The notes: generated by a model from the sequence alone, not told the origin. A stretch of 23,918 nucleotides of DNA from Pisolithus tinctorius (GCA_024663395.1 JANFAH010000211.1:1-23918), one strand, 5' to 3'; numbered from the stretch's first letter, positions 1 to 9,276 are shown. Numbers and translations are program-made.

Positions 1-330
1 CTGGATATATACAGTATAAGTTCCTTAACTGATTCGTGCATCTATTCTTAGCACAAGCCAGGTAAAGCCGGCATGGATAGTGGGTCTCTTAGATACATTA
101 TTCATGTCACAAAAACTATATCTGAAAGACCAGAGATGCTGCCGAAAACTGGTGCCTAAGGTGAGAAAATTATGTAAATGTGACATACAGACACCAGGTG
201 TGACCAAGAACTGCAGAGCAGCTTCAGAATTTATTGGGTGATATTAGATTTAACATACAGACCAGAAGCAAGTGCAGATATACTCACAAGAGACTTGGTT
301 AAAACAATTGTTATGCTAGTGAGATATCCC
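1..330. other. Window edge, no supported gene
   Basis: I see no convincing complete gene here. It lies downstream (on the minus strand) of the DUF6534-like gene and may hold its last exons. A minus-strand open frame at 25-207 shows no motif I recognise, and the family's usual C-terminal pattern is not clear. The region may be decayed coding sequence or 3' untranslated sequence. Confidence 0.4.
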
Positions 331-1234
331 TCACCTGGTTATTATGCCCATTGCTAGGCAGGGTGGGACCAGGTCAGCAATCAGCAAGGTATCTGGACCA
401 TCCTGGCAATTCTCACCTGTGATGTAGAGAACCATCTGATCTACCACACATGAAATTCTTGTGAGACAGGGCCAGCATCAGACAAAGTAATTCACATCCT
501 TTCCTTCGATCACCTACTGATGAAAGCCCAACTCACTCACCTTCAAGTAATAACTCATTGACACCATGATGGTCATGTCAGCACATGCCATGATGAATAG
601 CATGGATATGATAAACCATTTCCATAGCCAAAGTGACAATCCGTTGGTCATGATTGTGGAAATGCTAGCTGCCAGGGTGAATACAAACTGAATCATGACA
701 AGAAAGGAACAGAAGAGGATGGGAGCTTTCTTGTGCATAAAGCTGTATAGTCTAAACACAAAAAAGGCCTGCTGCACACAATGCAAGTTTAATCTGTGGG
801 TTTTGATTCATGACTGGATGGTCTACCTGTGTACAGAATGCGATAGGTCTGTTGAACACTGCACTAATAGCAGTGGTTATTGCAACACTGAATACTTGTG
901 GGCACTGAGCATAGTTGATCATCACTGCCTGCCACATGCCCAGGAGGAGGAATGCCAAGTGTATGATTTGGAAGGTCCTTTGAGCTTGGTCAGATGGGTG
1001 CTGGGTAACAGCATGAATAGTATTCCATACATCTCAAATGTGACCTTGAGCCCATGGGACAAAGAGCAAGTCAGTGGAACTTGAGTCATTAAACAAACTG
1101 CATAGGTAACATACCAGAGTCCTGAGTTTCCAGTTGTCTTTTGGAAACAGCTTATAGTACATGTAGGTCTGCACCAGTGCACATCCACATAGGATGCCAG
1201 AAAGCACAAGCGCAACAAGTAAGGTGCCATTCAC
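331..1234 (-). pseudogene. DUF6534-like integral membrane protein, N-terminally truncated
   Basis: Several minus-strand exons together resemble the Agaricomycete DUF6534 family of multi-pass membrane proteins, whose role is unknown. The first visible exon (1234-1115) carries the family's opening helix, with the motif VQTYMYYKLFPKDNW, and ends at a GTATGT donor. Further exons hold hydrophobic helices: one at about 958-830, and one at about 770-543 containing QAFFVFRLYSF and a later ADMTIMVSMSYYLK stretch followed by a GTGAGT donor. A short exon with DQMVLYIT and AMGIIT lies at about 446-336 and is split by a GTGAG..CCTAG intron. The open frame starts with GTG, not ATG, and stops exactly where the Harbinger left terminus begins, so the true start codon and first exon are missing. 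The second exon does not resolve cleanly in one frame, so decay is likely. The family assignment is from memory of its pattern. Confidence 0.55.
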
Positions 1235-1272
1235 CCTGCAAATGCGAAGTCCAAGTTTTCGACTTCAGCTTT
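1231..1272 (+). repeat. Left terminal inverted repeat of Harbinger element
   Basis: This 42 bp stretch is the partner of the right-end repeats at 6074-6116 and 6151-6197. The shared core is GAAGTCCAAGTTT, followed by a run related to the near-palindrome GAAGTCGAAAACTTCGACTTC. The first bases also form TTTGCAG on the minus strand, which could act as a splice acceptor for the adjoining DUF6534-like exon. Confidence 0.65.
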
Positions 1273-1302
1273 GGTTAAGAGGTCCACATGATGTGAACTG
1301 TC

Positions 1303-2322
1303 ATGTGCATCCACCTGAGGTATGAACCATTGTCACCTGGTTACTATGATCATCAAATGTCTGGCTCATCTGTGGGATCAACCCACTCATTGTGCTCGCA
1401 CGGCCTTACAATCAATCCTCTAGACCTGTGGAACCCCCTGCCTCCCCCCAGGACTTGCAAGAAAGCTGCGGTATGGACAACAGAGGAGGAAGGTGCATTA
1501 TTGGATTTCTTGGCCTCTCATCTTTCACAGGCTGGTGATGGGAACTTTAAGAAGGCTATGTGGAACACTGCAGCAGCCCACATGGCTCATAATTATCCAC
1601 TGGGTCCAGATAACAGCAATAAGACAGCTGAATCGTGTGAGTGGAAGTTCAAGGCAGTAAGTCATCGTATCATTCTTTTTTTTTGCCTTGCTAACAATTA
1701 TCCAGCTTAAAAAATCCTACTACACTGTCACCGATCTTAAATTGGTGGCCTCTGGCTTTGCTTACAATGACGAGCACAGTGCGATGATCTCACTGGACAA
1801 TGCCAATCTTTGGGATTGGTATGTAAAGGTAATGTAGTTTTTTTCTTGTTGGATCATCCACTAACATCTAGTCAGGCACACAAAGATGCAAAGCCATTTT
1901 GCAATTCCAGGTTCCCCCACTTCGCCAGTGTAGAGCTCCTTCTCCCCTCACATGGCCGAGGTCAGTTTATCTACCAGCCACATGCCACTACCGTGCCTTG
2001 TACAACCACAACCTCAGCCTTCAATACTCCTGCCTCTACCGCACCCCCCACCACTTTGACCATTCCTACCCCCCCTCCCTCTCTCTCCCTCCTCGACATG
2101 ATGCATGCTCTCAACACTCACCATCATGAGGACATGCAGTCCATGGATCCAAACTCCATCCCCCCTTCCACACCATCAAGTTTTTTGTCACATGTGTCAG
2201 CCAGGTCATCATCGTCATCAGCCGTCACCAGCATCAGTCATGGAAAAAGGAAAGCCAAGTCTGTTGTGATGTCTGAAGGTGGATTGAAGTGCTCTCGGCC
2301 CCCATTGGCCAAAGCACTGTGA
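1303..2322 (+). CDS. Myb/SANT-like DNA-binding protein of Harbinger element
   Basis: This is the accessory protein of a PIF/Harbinger transposon. In this superfamily the Myb/SANT protein binds the element ends and works with the transposase in the nucleus. Three exons (1303-1656, 1706-1828, 1876-2322) join without a frame change and give 307 aa. Both introns have GT..AG ends (GTAAGT..CCAG, with a CTAAC branch-like site, and GTAATG..TCAG). The SANT-like domain is at about residues 57-165: KAAVWTTEEEGALLDFLASH, then GDGNFKKAMWN, KTAESCEWKFKA, and across the second exon NLWDWYVKAHKDAKPF with the following FPHF. The tail is rich in Pro, Thr and Ser and carries a basic GKRKAK stretch that could be a nuclear signal. 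The stop codon is created by the first bases of the inserted LTR, so the original C-terminus is lost. An internal Met near 1360 is an alternative start. Confidence 0.75.
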
Positions 2323-2453
2323 GTCAAAGTGTGGAATGCTGGTGAAAACCAAACAAATCCAACACAAAAGACAAATAAGAGCGAGTGGTGGTTTGCCTCT
2401 GCAGAACCTGGAGGGCAGAGAAACCTAAAGTGGGGGGAGTTTCAATGGCAGGT

Positions 2454-2619
2454 GCTCCTAGTGCAAGTCATCGATGAGTTACACAGGAGTAGATGAATGG
2501 ATGATGACTGAGGAGGGGATGCTGAACAGAGTGAAGGTGTTCAGCTGAAAGTACTTGGGGGTAATGGACTTTGATAGAATATGCTCCTTGCACAAGTCAA
2601 TGACGAGTTATGCAGGAGT
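2454..2619. repeat. Duplicated 37 bp motif inside the LTR
   Basis: Two copies of a 37 bp motif lie at 2454-2490 and 2583-2619, 129 bp apart. Both begin GCTCCT and end CAGGAGT, with AAGTCA and GAGTTA in between. A second, looser pair follows at about 2670-2706 and 2720-2753, sharing CAGATAGAC and GAGCCTCAACT. These are probably internal LTR (U3/R) duplications. Confidence 0.6.
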
Positions 2620-2836
2620 GGGGGGGATGACTAAGACTGCTGACTAAGAGGAAGCTTCAGATGATGAAGGATGGCAGATAGACTCTTCTGAATGAGCCTC
2701 AACTACCAAGTATACAAATGATGACAGATAGACCCCTTTGTGGAGCCTCAACTGTTGACAATGAGATATGCTGAGCTGAGCTGAACTGACTGCTGGATTG
2801 CTTCTGATTGCTTCCTGGTAGCTAAGTACATGGGGG

Positions 2837-2844
2837 TTTATATA
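2837..2844 (-). promoter_or_regulatory. TATA box of the minus-strand LTR
   Basis: The minus strand reads CAGTATATAAACCC here, about 380 bp inside the LTR. The position and sequence fit the LTR promoter. Confidence 0.5.
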
Positions 2845-3261
2845 CTGTGGGGGGAGCATAGCTTGTGACAAACAAGGCACAAACACCTGGTAAGTAATGA
2901 GTAAGGACTAAGTAATCATGATGAGTAAGCGAGAAATGAAAAGTAAGCAAGCAAAGAAGATTGGTAAGTATTGGCAATGAACGAGTCAAGGGTAGTCAAA
3001 ATATCACAAAATGAGTCAAATAGACACTGATATCACATAGGGGGTGGCAATGCAAGTTAGATCTTGGCAGAGACATCTCTAGACCCAAAGACAGCATGAC
3101 AGATGGATGGTGTTTCCAGACAGGGAAGTATTAATTCCAGAATTGAAGGGCATGAGTCAGGTGTCAAAGGGGGCTAGGGCATTGGGGGTCTGTGGGGCAA
3201 TGAGAGCATATGTGATCACATCTCCCACCCTTTTGTCCTCTCAGCGAAGTTAACAAAAACT

Positions 3262-3921
3262 TCATGAACGGGGCTCTGATGGAGGAGGAGGAGAAGGGGG
3301 GACATCTTCTGCTGGATCCTGCAGTAAGAAGGCAAGATGCATGTCATACTCATCATGAATGCAATCAGAGAGGCTGGAGGACAGTAGATTATACTTCAGC
3401 TGTCGCAATGCAGGAAGAATGATGGACAAGACTGGAATAAAGAGGGTGCAGGGAGCAGGGAGGAATGATCCATATGCTTCATCAACTGGGGAGACTGAAA
3501 CAACCACGTAAGACCTTTCTAACCAAGTGACAGACCTGAGGCAACCAAAGAATGTCCTTCTGGAAGTCATACTGACAAGGAGAACATGCTGACCAAGCTG
3601 CATGGGATGAGATGGGGCTGACAACAATGGGATGAACCAGGGGGCTTCAGGATGGAAGCTGGTGGGAATGCCTGGCAGATATACATAGCCACTGTCTCTG
3701 GCAAATGAGACAAGCGAGATGATCAACAAAAAGGTGGCCATGATTGATGGACCTAGCAAAATGAGCGTCTGATGGATGGAGTGCTGTAGAAATGTGCAGG
3801 GTGCAAGGATCCTCTCCAAATTTGGAAGGAAGAATCGTGGGGCTGAGCACTTTAAGCAAGTGTGGGAACAGAGTTGATATCTTTGGAAATGGTGGAGATA
3901 CAATGAAAACTGGAATGCCAT
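3262..3921 (-). CDS. Unidentified 219-aa open frame upstream of the LTR
   Basis: This open frame ends about 40 bp before the 3' LTR of the minus-strand retroelement, where the last internal gene would be expected. I recognise no reverse transcriptase, integrase or protease motif. The protein has two hydrophobic stretches (around SIMATFLLIISLVSFA, about residues 59-74, and a second near residues 158-175) and an acidic/proline-rich tail, DPAEDVPPSPPPPSEPRS. It could be a remnant of an extra or envelope-like retroelement gene, or a chance open frame. The overlapping minus-strand frame at 3647-3931 is also open. Confidence that it is a real gene is low. Confidence 0.25.
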   Translation of the reverse strand: MAFQFSLYLHHFQRYQLCSHTCLKCSAPRFFLPNLERILAPCTFLQHSIHQTLILLGPSIMATFLLIISLVSFARDSGYVYLPGIPTSFHPEAPWFIPLLSAPSHPMQLGQHVLLVSMTSRRTFFGCLRSVTWLERSYVVVSVSPVDEAYGSFLPAPCTLFIPVLSIILPALRQLKYNLLSSSLSDCIHDEYDMHLAFLLQDPAEDVPPSPPPPSEPRS

Positions 3922-4138
3922 ACACAGGCACTAAAAACCTTTAATGTGCACTTAACTTGCTTCCTCTTTTCTCTTTAGCACTGATGACTCGTTCTTGTGC
4001 GAAGGATGACTGTTAATGTCTGACAGTCTTTCTATGCATGAGGCCTTTAGTCTTCATCTGCATGCTTGGGCATTGTGCACAACTCGTCAACAAGTTAGGC
4101 AGAGTCAGCTGTAACCATGTCCACAACACCTTTGGTGT

Positions 4139-4444
4139 GTGACAGTGCACGCTGAAGAAGATCGCAGTTTGTTCATCACTGCCATCACCTCCAGGCTCGA
4201 TAATTTCACGTACACGATCGCTGCCCCATTGCCCCCACCACCCACTACCAATCCCCTCATCGACACTGCCATGGACTACATCAACAGCATGCTGCAGCTC
4301 TTGACAGATGATCAGATTGACATCGGCAACTACTTCCTCAGCGCGACCCCGGATGAAGTGAATATTTTCCTCAAGCATCAGGAGCTGGCAAAGCAGATTT
4401 GGGTGCAGCATTGGCTGATGAAGTACTGGGATGGGCAGAGATAG
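4139..4444 (+). pseudogene. Stranded C-terminal part of the Myb/SANT protein
   Basis: This 101-residue open frame resembles the helical C-terminal segment that follows the Pro/Ser-rich linker in fungal Harbinger Myb/SANT proteins. It begins with a stretch containing FITAITSRLDNF, continues with a proline-rich APLPPPPTTNPL, then an amphipathic region, MDYINSMLQLLTDDQID, and ends with QIWVQHWLMKYWDGQR. It is on the same strand as the Myb gene and lies just beyond the LTR insertion. I infer that it was the last exon before the LTR landed. The frame does not join exon 3 directly, so an intron or indel in 3977-4138 must also be assumed. Confidence 0.5.
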
Positions 4445-4514
4445 GTGTTTGTCTTGTTTTTGTTTTTTACAATATACAAATGTACCCCCCCTGCATATCC
4501 ATATCCTTTCAAGT

Positions 4515-4535
4515 CCCCCCCCCCCCCCCCCCCCC
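4515..4535 (+). repeat. C21 homopolymer (G21 on minus strand)
   Basis: Twenty-one consecutive C residues lie between the convergent 3' ends of the Myb remnant and the transposase. On the transposase's sense strand this is an uninterrupted G tract in the expected 3' untranslated region. It accounts for the Pro-rich and Gly-rich runs in overlapping open frames. The length may be affected by sequencing error. Confidence 0.9.
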
Positions 4536-4671
4536 TTTATACAAACATGTACATAATAAAATGTACATGACTATGACTAGCTTCCTATTGACAATGGAAG
4601 TTATTTTTCTACATGAGTGTGAAACAATTGTAAGAACATATACTTGCACCATGAAATCTGAATGTTCAGGC

Positions 4672-5984
4672 TCAGAGAAGGCCCCTAATTGTAAGCTGGT
4701 GCTGATAGTCAATCCACATCTCCTCTGCAATGTTGTCACACCTATTATCAGCCCTTCTCCTCTCTGCAGCATCTGCTGGTCCATCACCAAGGCTTCCAAT
4801 ACCATCATCCTCTCCTATGTCCATGGCAAGTTCAGGGTCAAAGAACTCTTCTGGATCATAGCACCATATGAAATTGTGGAGGGCACAGAGAGCAGCAGGT
4901 ACTTGAGTTTGGGTGTGGATGCTATATTCAGGGGGAATTTGAAGAATCCTCCACCTGTGTTTTATAACACCAAATATCTGTTCAATGGCATTTCTAAGTC
5001 CAGCATGGTGAAGGTTGAATAACTCCTCTCGGTTTTGAGGTCTATAGAATAGAAGTTACAGGTACACTGAGCAGGATGGAATAGCAACTTACCTTAATCC
5101 AGCCTGGCACTATTCTTTCAGATGGTAACGAACACCTCGATAGGGAACCAGAAGTGCATCACAGGTCCCAAACCCTGCATCTGCAAGAAGGTACTTCCCA
5201 GGTGGCATGTGCAAGTCATTCCTGTGTGCATCATGCCACATGGTTGCATCTGCAGTTGACCCATCAAAGCCAGTGAGGGCATATGTGAAGAAGAAGTCAA
5301 AATCACAGATGAAGAGACAGTTTTGAGATAGGTAGCCCTTCCAGTTCCTCATGTAAGGCTGGTCCTCAGCAGCAGTGAATGCTTGAATATGAGTGCCATC
5401 AACTGCACCAATACAATCCTGGAAAAATCAGAAGCATGGGTCACTAGTAATCATAGTTGATATGGGAGTGTTGTTGGTGGGGAATTGCACTTGGGATGCA
5501 TAGAATTGTCCCCCAGAAAAGAAAGCCAACATTGCTTTGAAATATCTAAAAAATTGTGAGAAAAATATCAGACAGTCCAATGAACTCCCTACCTAGTGAT
5601 GGTCCCTGGTGAGTGTTGGAACCTCTCAGCAACATGCCGGGATGACAACCCAGTAACACAGGTGTAGAGGAATATCCCAAGTTGTTCCTCCACAGAAATT
5701 CCATTGCGAGAAGGCACAAAACCATGATGGGTGAGCACCTGCATCAGGTGATCAAAAACCCCATGGCTGACACCAAGGCAAGTCCATATCCTGTCTGGAT
5801 GACCATTCAGGAGCTCTAGCATCCACCCCTCACCAGTCAGGATTGAGGTATGGTAGGGGATTGGTTCTGAGTCAGAATGAAAAAGGAGGTCATAGAGGCA
5901 TAGCACCTGGATCATCACTGCTACTACAAGTGCAGCAAGATGGCAACAACGATGGTGCTGGAGCTGCTGTGCTTCAAGATCCAT
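4672..5984 (-). pseudogene. PIF/Harbinger transposase (DDE_4 type), two internal stops
   Basis: This is the nuclease-type transposase that would cut and rejoin the Harbinger element. Three exons join in frame: 5984-5593, 5545-5093 and 5041-4672, 405 codons including the stop. The DDE triad is visible: GAVDGTHI (first Asp), KYLLADAGF (second Asp) and NAIEQIFGVIKHRWRIL (Glu), with family landmarks SQNCLF, VPYRGVRYHLKE, EELFNLHHAG and ALCALHNFI. The N-terminal region holds a helix-turn-helix-like segment, SVEEQLGIFLYTCVTGLSSR. Two in-frame stops interrupt it: TGA at 5428-5430, where the family has Trp before FF, and TAG at 5110-5112, where the family has the Trp after YHLKE. Both fit TGG changed by one G-to-A step. 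The rest, including splice sites, is in good order, so inactivation looks recent. Confidence 0.85.
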
Positions 5985-6045
5985 AGCAGAGTTGTTTGAT
6001 CTGTTATCACAATGTTATCTATTGAACTACAAGTTGTGTTGTTGT

Positions 6046-6197
6046 CTTATATAATCATCACATGACTACATTACTGAAGCAGAAGCCCGAAACTTGGACT
6101 TTGCATTCGCACGGGCGTGCACAGCTTATATAATCATCATGTGACTACATTGCCGAAGTCGAAGTCGAAGTTTTCGACTTCAACTTTGGAGGGTGAA
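6046..6197. repeat. Duplicated right terminus of Harbinger element
   Basis: Two copies of the terminal region lie 78 bp apart: 6046-6116 and 6124-6197. Both start CTTATATAATCATCA, continue with TGACTACATT, then enter a GAAG-rich inverted repeat. The inner copy ends with ACTTGGACTTTGCATTCGC, close to the left terminus in its core. The outer copy ends with AACTTTGGAGGGTGAA, close to the left terminus at its tip. The outer copy also contains the near-palindrome GAAGTTTTCGACTTC. Confidence 0.7.
6047..6055 (-). promoter_or_regulatory. TATA box of the Harbinger transposase
   Basis: The minus strand reads GATTATATAAGAC, about 65 bp upstream of the transposase ATG at 5984. The same sequence occurs in the outer terminal copy at about 6125-6134. 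Confidence 0.5.
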
Positions 6198-9134
6198 CAG
6201 CGCCTAAAGGTCTTCTCAAAGGAAGAGTCGGAAAGGATGCTGCTCCGTAAACCATGGGATCATGCCATCAACCTCAAAGAAACCTTTGCTCCCAAGCGCA
6301 GTTGTCTCATCCCGCTCTCTGTAGAGGAACAGAAAGAGGTATCAGACTTCCTTGAGGACCAGCTGCGTAAAGGATACATCCGCCCCTCGAAGTCACCACA
6401 AACCTCGCCGGTGTTCTTTGTACCAAAGAAGGATGGAAAGAAGCGCATGGTTCAGGACTACTGCTACCTCAACGAGCACATGGTCAAAAATGCGTACCCT
6501 CTCCCCCTCATCTCCCAGCTCATGGACAAACTCAAGGGCTGTAAGCTCTTCACCAAGATGGATCTCTGATGGGGGTACAATAATGTTCGTGTCAAGGAAG
6601 GAGACAAATGGAAGGCTGCCTTCATCACCCATAAAGGGGCTTACAAACCACTGGTCATGTACTTTGGCCTCTGCAACTCACCATCTACCTTCCAAAACAT
6701 GATGAACGACATCTTCAGTGACATGGAGGATGTCCTCATGGTCTATATTGACGATCTAATGATCTTCATGAAGACAGATGATGAGAAGGAACATGACAGG
6801 ATTGTCCTGGAGGTGTTGAGGAGGTTAGAGGAGAATGACCTCTTTGTCAAACCAGAGAAGTGCTTCTTCAAGCAGAAGCAGGTAGAGTTCCTGGGCATGG
6901 TGGTTGGAACTGAGGGGGTCAGCATGGACAAGAGCAAGGTCAAGGCCATAATTGAGTGGCCAGTTCCTACAAAGGTCTGCTCGGTACAAGCCTTCTTGGG
7001 CTTGGCGAACTTTTACCGCCATTTCATCAAGGACTTCGTACAGATCACTCATCCACTCAATGACCTCACAAGAAAGGACCAACTCTGGACTTGGGGTCCC
7101 CGAGAACAACAGGCCTTCGATGCTTTAAAAGTCGCCTTCACCACCGCTCCTGTCCTCGCTTTCCTGGATCAAGATAGAGAATTCTGCTTAGAAACAGATG
7201 CCTTGGACTTTGCCACTGGAGCTGTGCTCTCTGTAAAATGTGATGACAATCTCTGGCAACCTGTCACCTTCTGCTCCCATTCCATGTCCCCTCCCAAGCG
7301 AAACTACCAGGTCTTTGATAAAGAGATGCTGGCCATAATCCACGCTCTAGAAACATGGTGGCACTATCTCGAGGCCACCCCTTATCAGTTTGAAGTCTGG
7401 ACAGACCACTCAAATCTCCAGTACTTCATGAAGGCACAGAATCTGGATCATTGCCAGGCACAATGGGCCCAGTACCTTTCCAGGTTCAACTATAGGTTGG
7501 TGTACAAGCCCGGTTCTTCAATGGCTAAAGCAGATGCCCTTTCGCAAAGAGAGGATCATGAACCTGAGAAGGGGTTGGATAACCAGGGGGTCACATTGCT
7601 TGACCCTTCTAGGGTGGCAACTACCTTGATGATAGGAGAAGATGTTGATCTTGTCGCCGCTCTGAAGTCCACCTCCTCGGTGACACCATGACCAGAGGGG
7701 TCCATACTCAAAGAAGGACTGTACGTTTGCCAGGGAAAGGTCTACGTCCCACCCACTGTCAGGGTTCACTGCCTTGAGAAACACCACGGCACTCCACTTG
7801 CAGGACATCCAGGCTGGAAGAAAATGTTGGAGCTTGTTTCCCGAAATTATGTCTGGCCTGGAATGACCAGTTCTGTCAGAGAATACGTCTCCTCCTGCCA
7901 TCGTTGTCAAATGGCTAAAAGCTCTAGGACTCCTCCAGCAGGGAAACTCCTTCCAAACCCCATCCCAGAGCATCCTTGGACTGACATCTCAGTTGACTTC
8001 ATGGAGCTACCAGAGGCACAAGGCTTCGATAACGTCATGGTGGTGGTGGATAGGTTCTCAAAAGAGGTGGTCTTTGCTCCTACCGTCAAGGAGGTGACCT
8101 CACTGCAAACAGCTGAGCTCTTCCATGACCATGTGTGGACTCAACATGGGCTGCCTTCCTCTGTTATCTCTGATCACAGTCCCCAGTTTGCCAGTGCGTT
8201 CACTACTGAGCTCTGCAAAATGCTTGGGGTCAAACCCAAACTCTCCACTGCCTTTCACCCCCAAACAGATGGTCAAATGGAACGTCTCAACCAGGATCTG
8301 CAGCAGTATCTCTGCCTCTTTGTCAATGACTGACAAGACTCTTGGCCTTCTTGGCTCAAGGTTGCCCAGTTCTCCTACAATAACAAGCGACAGGAGTCCA
8401 CTGGCAGGAGTCCCTTCTCGGTTACTCGCTCTTATGTCCCCAGGATGGGTGTAGAGCCCTTCCTTTCCAAGGCAGAGGCTGCTACAGACCACGCCATTGA
8501 CCTTGCTAAGGTTCTAGAGGACACAAAGAAAGCCTTGGATAAGGCTGCAGATTGGATGAAGGTGTCTGCAGACGCGTCTCGCTCTGACGCTCCCTCCTAC
8601 TCAGTTGGTGACATGGTTTGGCTGGAGACCTCCCACATCTCTCTCTCTGGCTGCCCTTCCAGGAAACTCACAGAACAGTGGATCAGCCCCTACAAGGTTG
8701 TTTCACTCAAACCCAATGCAGTAGAGTTGAAACTTCCCAAAACACTCAAAATCCACCTGATCATTAACGTTTCTCGGGTTAAGCCATACAGAGGGCCTTT
8801 GGAAGGACAGACTGTCACTTGCCCTGGCCCAGTGGTGGGACACGAAGGAGATGAAGAGTTTGAGGTGGACTATGTTGCTGACTCTCGTCTAAAAAGGGGA
8901 AAGCTTGAGTACCTCGTCCATTGGAAGGGGTATCATGACAAGGATCGCACCTGGGAACCTGAGTCCGCCTTAAAGTCTGCCACTGGTGCTGTCAGAGACT
9001 TCCACCATCGCAACCCTTCTGCCCCTCACAAACTCTGTGGCATGGATTCCTCCCTCTTCCCCTCCCTCTTCCGACCCCTAGAGAACTTTACCGACACCAT
9101 CCCCACCTTCAATCGCCTGGAAGTCGATTTCTAA
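6198..9134 (+). pseudogene. Gypsy pol: RT, RNase H, integrase, chromodomain
   Basis: A single frame of 979 codons runs from the truncation point to TAA at 9132-9134, interrupted only by TGA at 6567, 7689 and 8331. Reverse transcriptase: [38 protein letters not shown], and the active site YIDD at 6744-6755. RNase H: LETDALDFATGAVLS (first Asp at 7197) and later VWTDHSNLQYF. Integrase: an HHCC zinc finger (about 7764-7908, ending CHRC), then the catalytic Asp in VDFMELP (7995), Asp in VISDHSPQF (8172) and Glu in GQMERLNQ (8280). The chromodomain near the C-terminus has EYLVHWKGYHDKDRTWEPE and would bind methylated histone H3 to guide integration. The stops at 6567 and 8331 stand where the family has Arg, and the Leu in DALD and His in SDHSPQF are also one transition from the usual Ser and Arg codons. 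Not functional as it stands. Confidence 0.9.
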
Positions 9135-9145
9135 GGAGGGGATAG
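9134..9145 (+). other. Polypurine tract before the gypsy 3' LTR
   Basis: AAGGAGGGGATAG follows the pol stop codon and directly precedes the LTR's TGTTAC, as expected for plus-strand priming. Confidence 0.7.
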
Positions 9146-9276
9146 TGTTACGATACGTACTCTTTTCTTTTCATCTTATCTTGTCTCTTGATCTCAGCCC
9201 GGTTTCTGGCCTAGGCCTCGCCTCACCTTTACCATACCTCCCCCTTCTAGTACATTCTGCTCCACTGTGATATCAT

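Larger units (their letters stand above)
2318..3220 (-). mobile_element. LTR of an LTR-retroelement inserted in the Myb gene
   Basis: The block runs from TGTGATCACA (3220, minus strand) to GACTCACA (2318), giving TGTGA..TCACA ends typical of an LTR. Just outside its minus-strand 5' end lies a purine tract, AAAAGGGTGGGAGA, that fits a polypurine tract, so this is the 3' LTR of a minus-strand element. A TATATAAA box sits in the middle. No second LTR is visible, and only about 750 bp of possible internal sequence follows to the right, up to about 3976. The motif AGCAC flanks both the LTR outer edge (2313-2317) and position 3977-3981, which could be a target duplication or chance. I cannot assign it to gypsy or copia. 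Confidence 0.6.
1231..6197. mobile_element. PIF/Harbinger DNA transposon with nested LTR insertion
   Basis: The two ends are imperfect inverted repeats. The left end (1231-1272) begins TCACCCTGCAAATGCGAAGT. The reverse complement of the right end (6197-6151) begins TTCACCCTCCAAAGTTGAAG, and a second right-end copy (6116-6074, reverse complement) contains GCAAAGTCCAAGTTTCGGG. Between them are the two genes expected of this superfamily: a Myb/SANT protein reading inward from the left and a DDE_4 transposase reading inward from the right. A gypsy pol frame starts immediately outside the right end and a DUF6534-like exon immediately outside the left end. I could not find a matching 3 bp target duplication, so the boundaries are approximate or the flanks have been rearranged. 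With the 2318-3976 insertion removed the element would be about 3.3 kb. Confidence 0.72.

Noticed and set aside
2644..2886. An 80-residue minus-strand open frame
   Set aside because: It lies wholly inside the LTR, downstream of its TATA box, and is made of the internal LTR repeats.
4399..5022. A 207-residue plus-strand open frame
   Set aside because: It overlaps the last exon of the minus-strand Harbinger transposase and the C21 tract; the minus-strand reading has clear family motifs.
5401..5510. An intron ending TTTTCCAG before the first catalytic Asp of the Harbinger transposase
   Set aside because: The sequence on both sides continues the family pattern in the same frame; the apparent need for an intron comes from a Trp codon changed to TGA at 5428.
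1231..6116. Inner right terminus (6116) as the true Harbinger end
   Set aside because: The core matches the left end well, but the CACCCT tip and the immediate start of gypsy pol support the outer end at about 6197. Neither gives a matching 3 bp duplication, so this remains open.
6657..7691. A separate 344-residue retroelement gene
   Set aside because: It is one section of the single gypsy pol frame between two TGA stops, not a separate gene.
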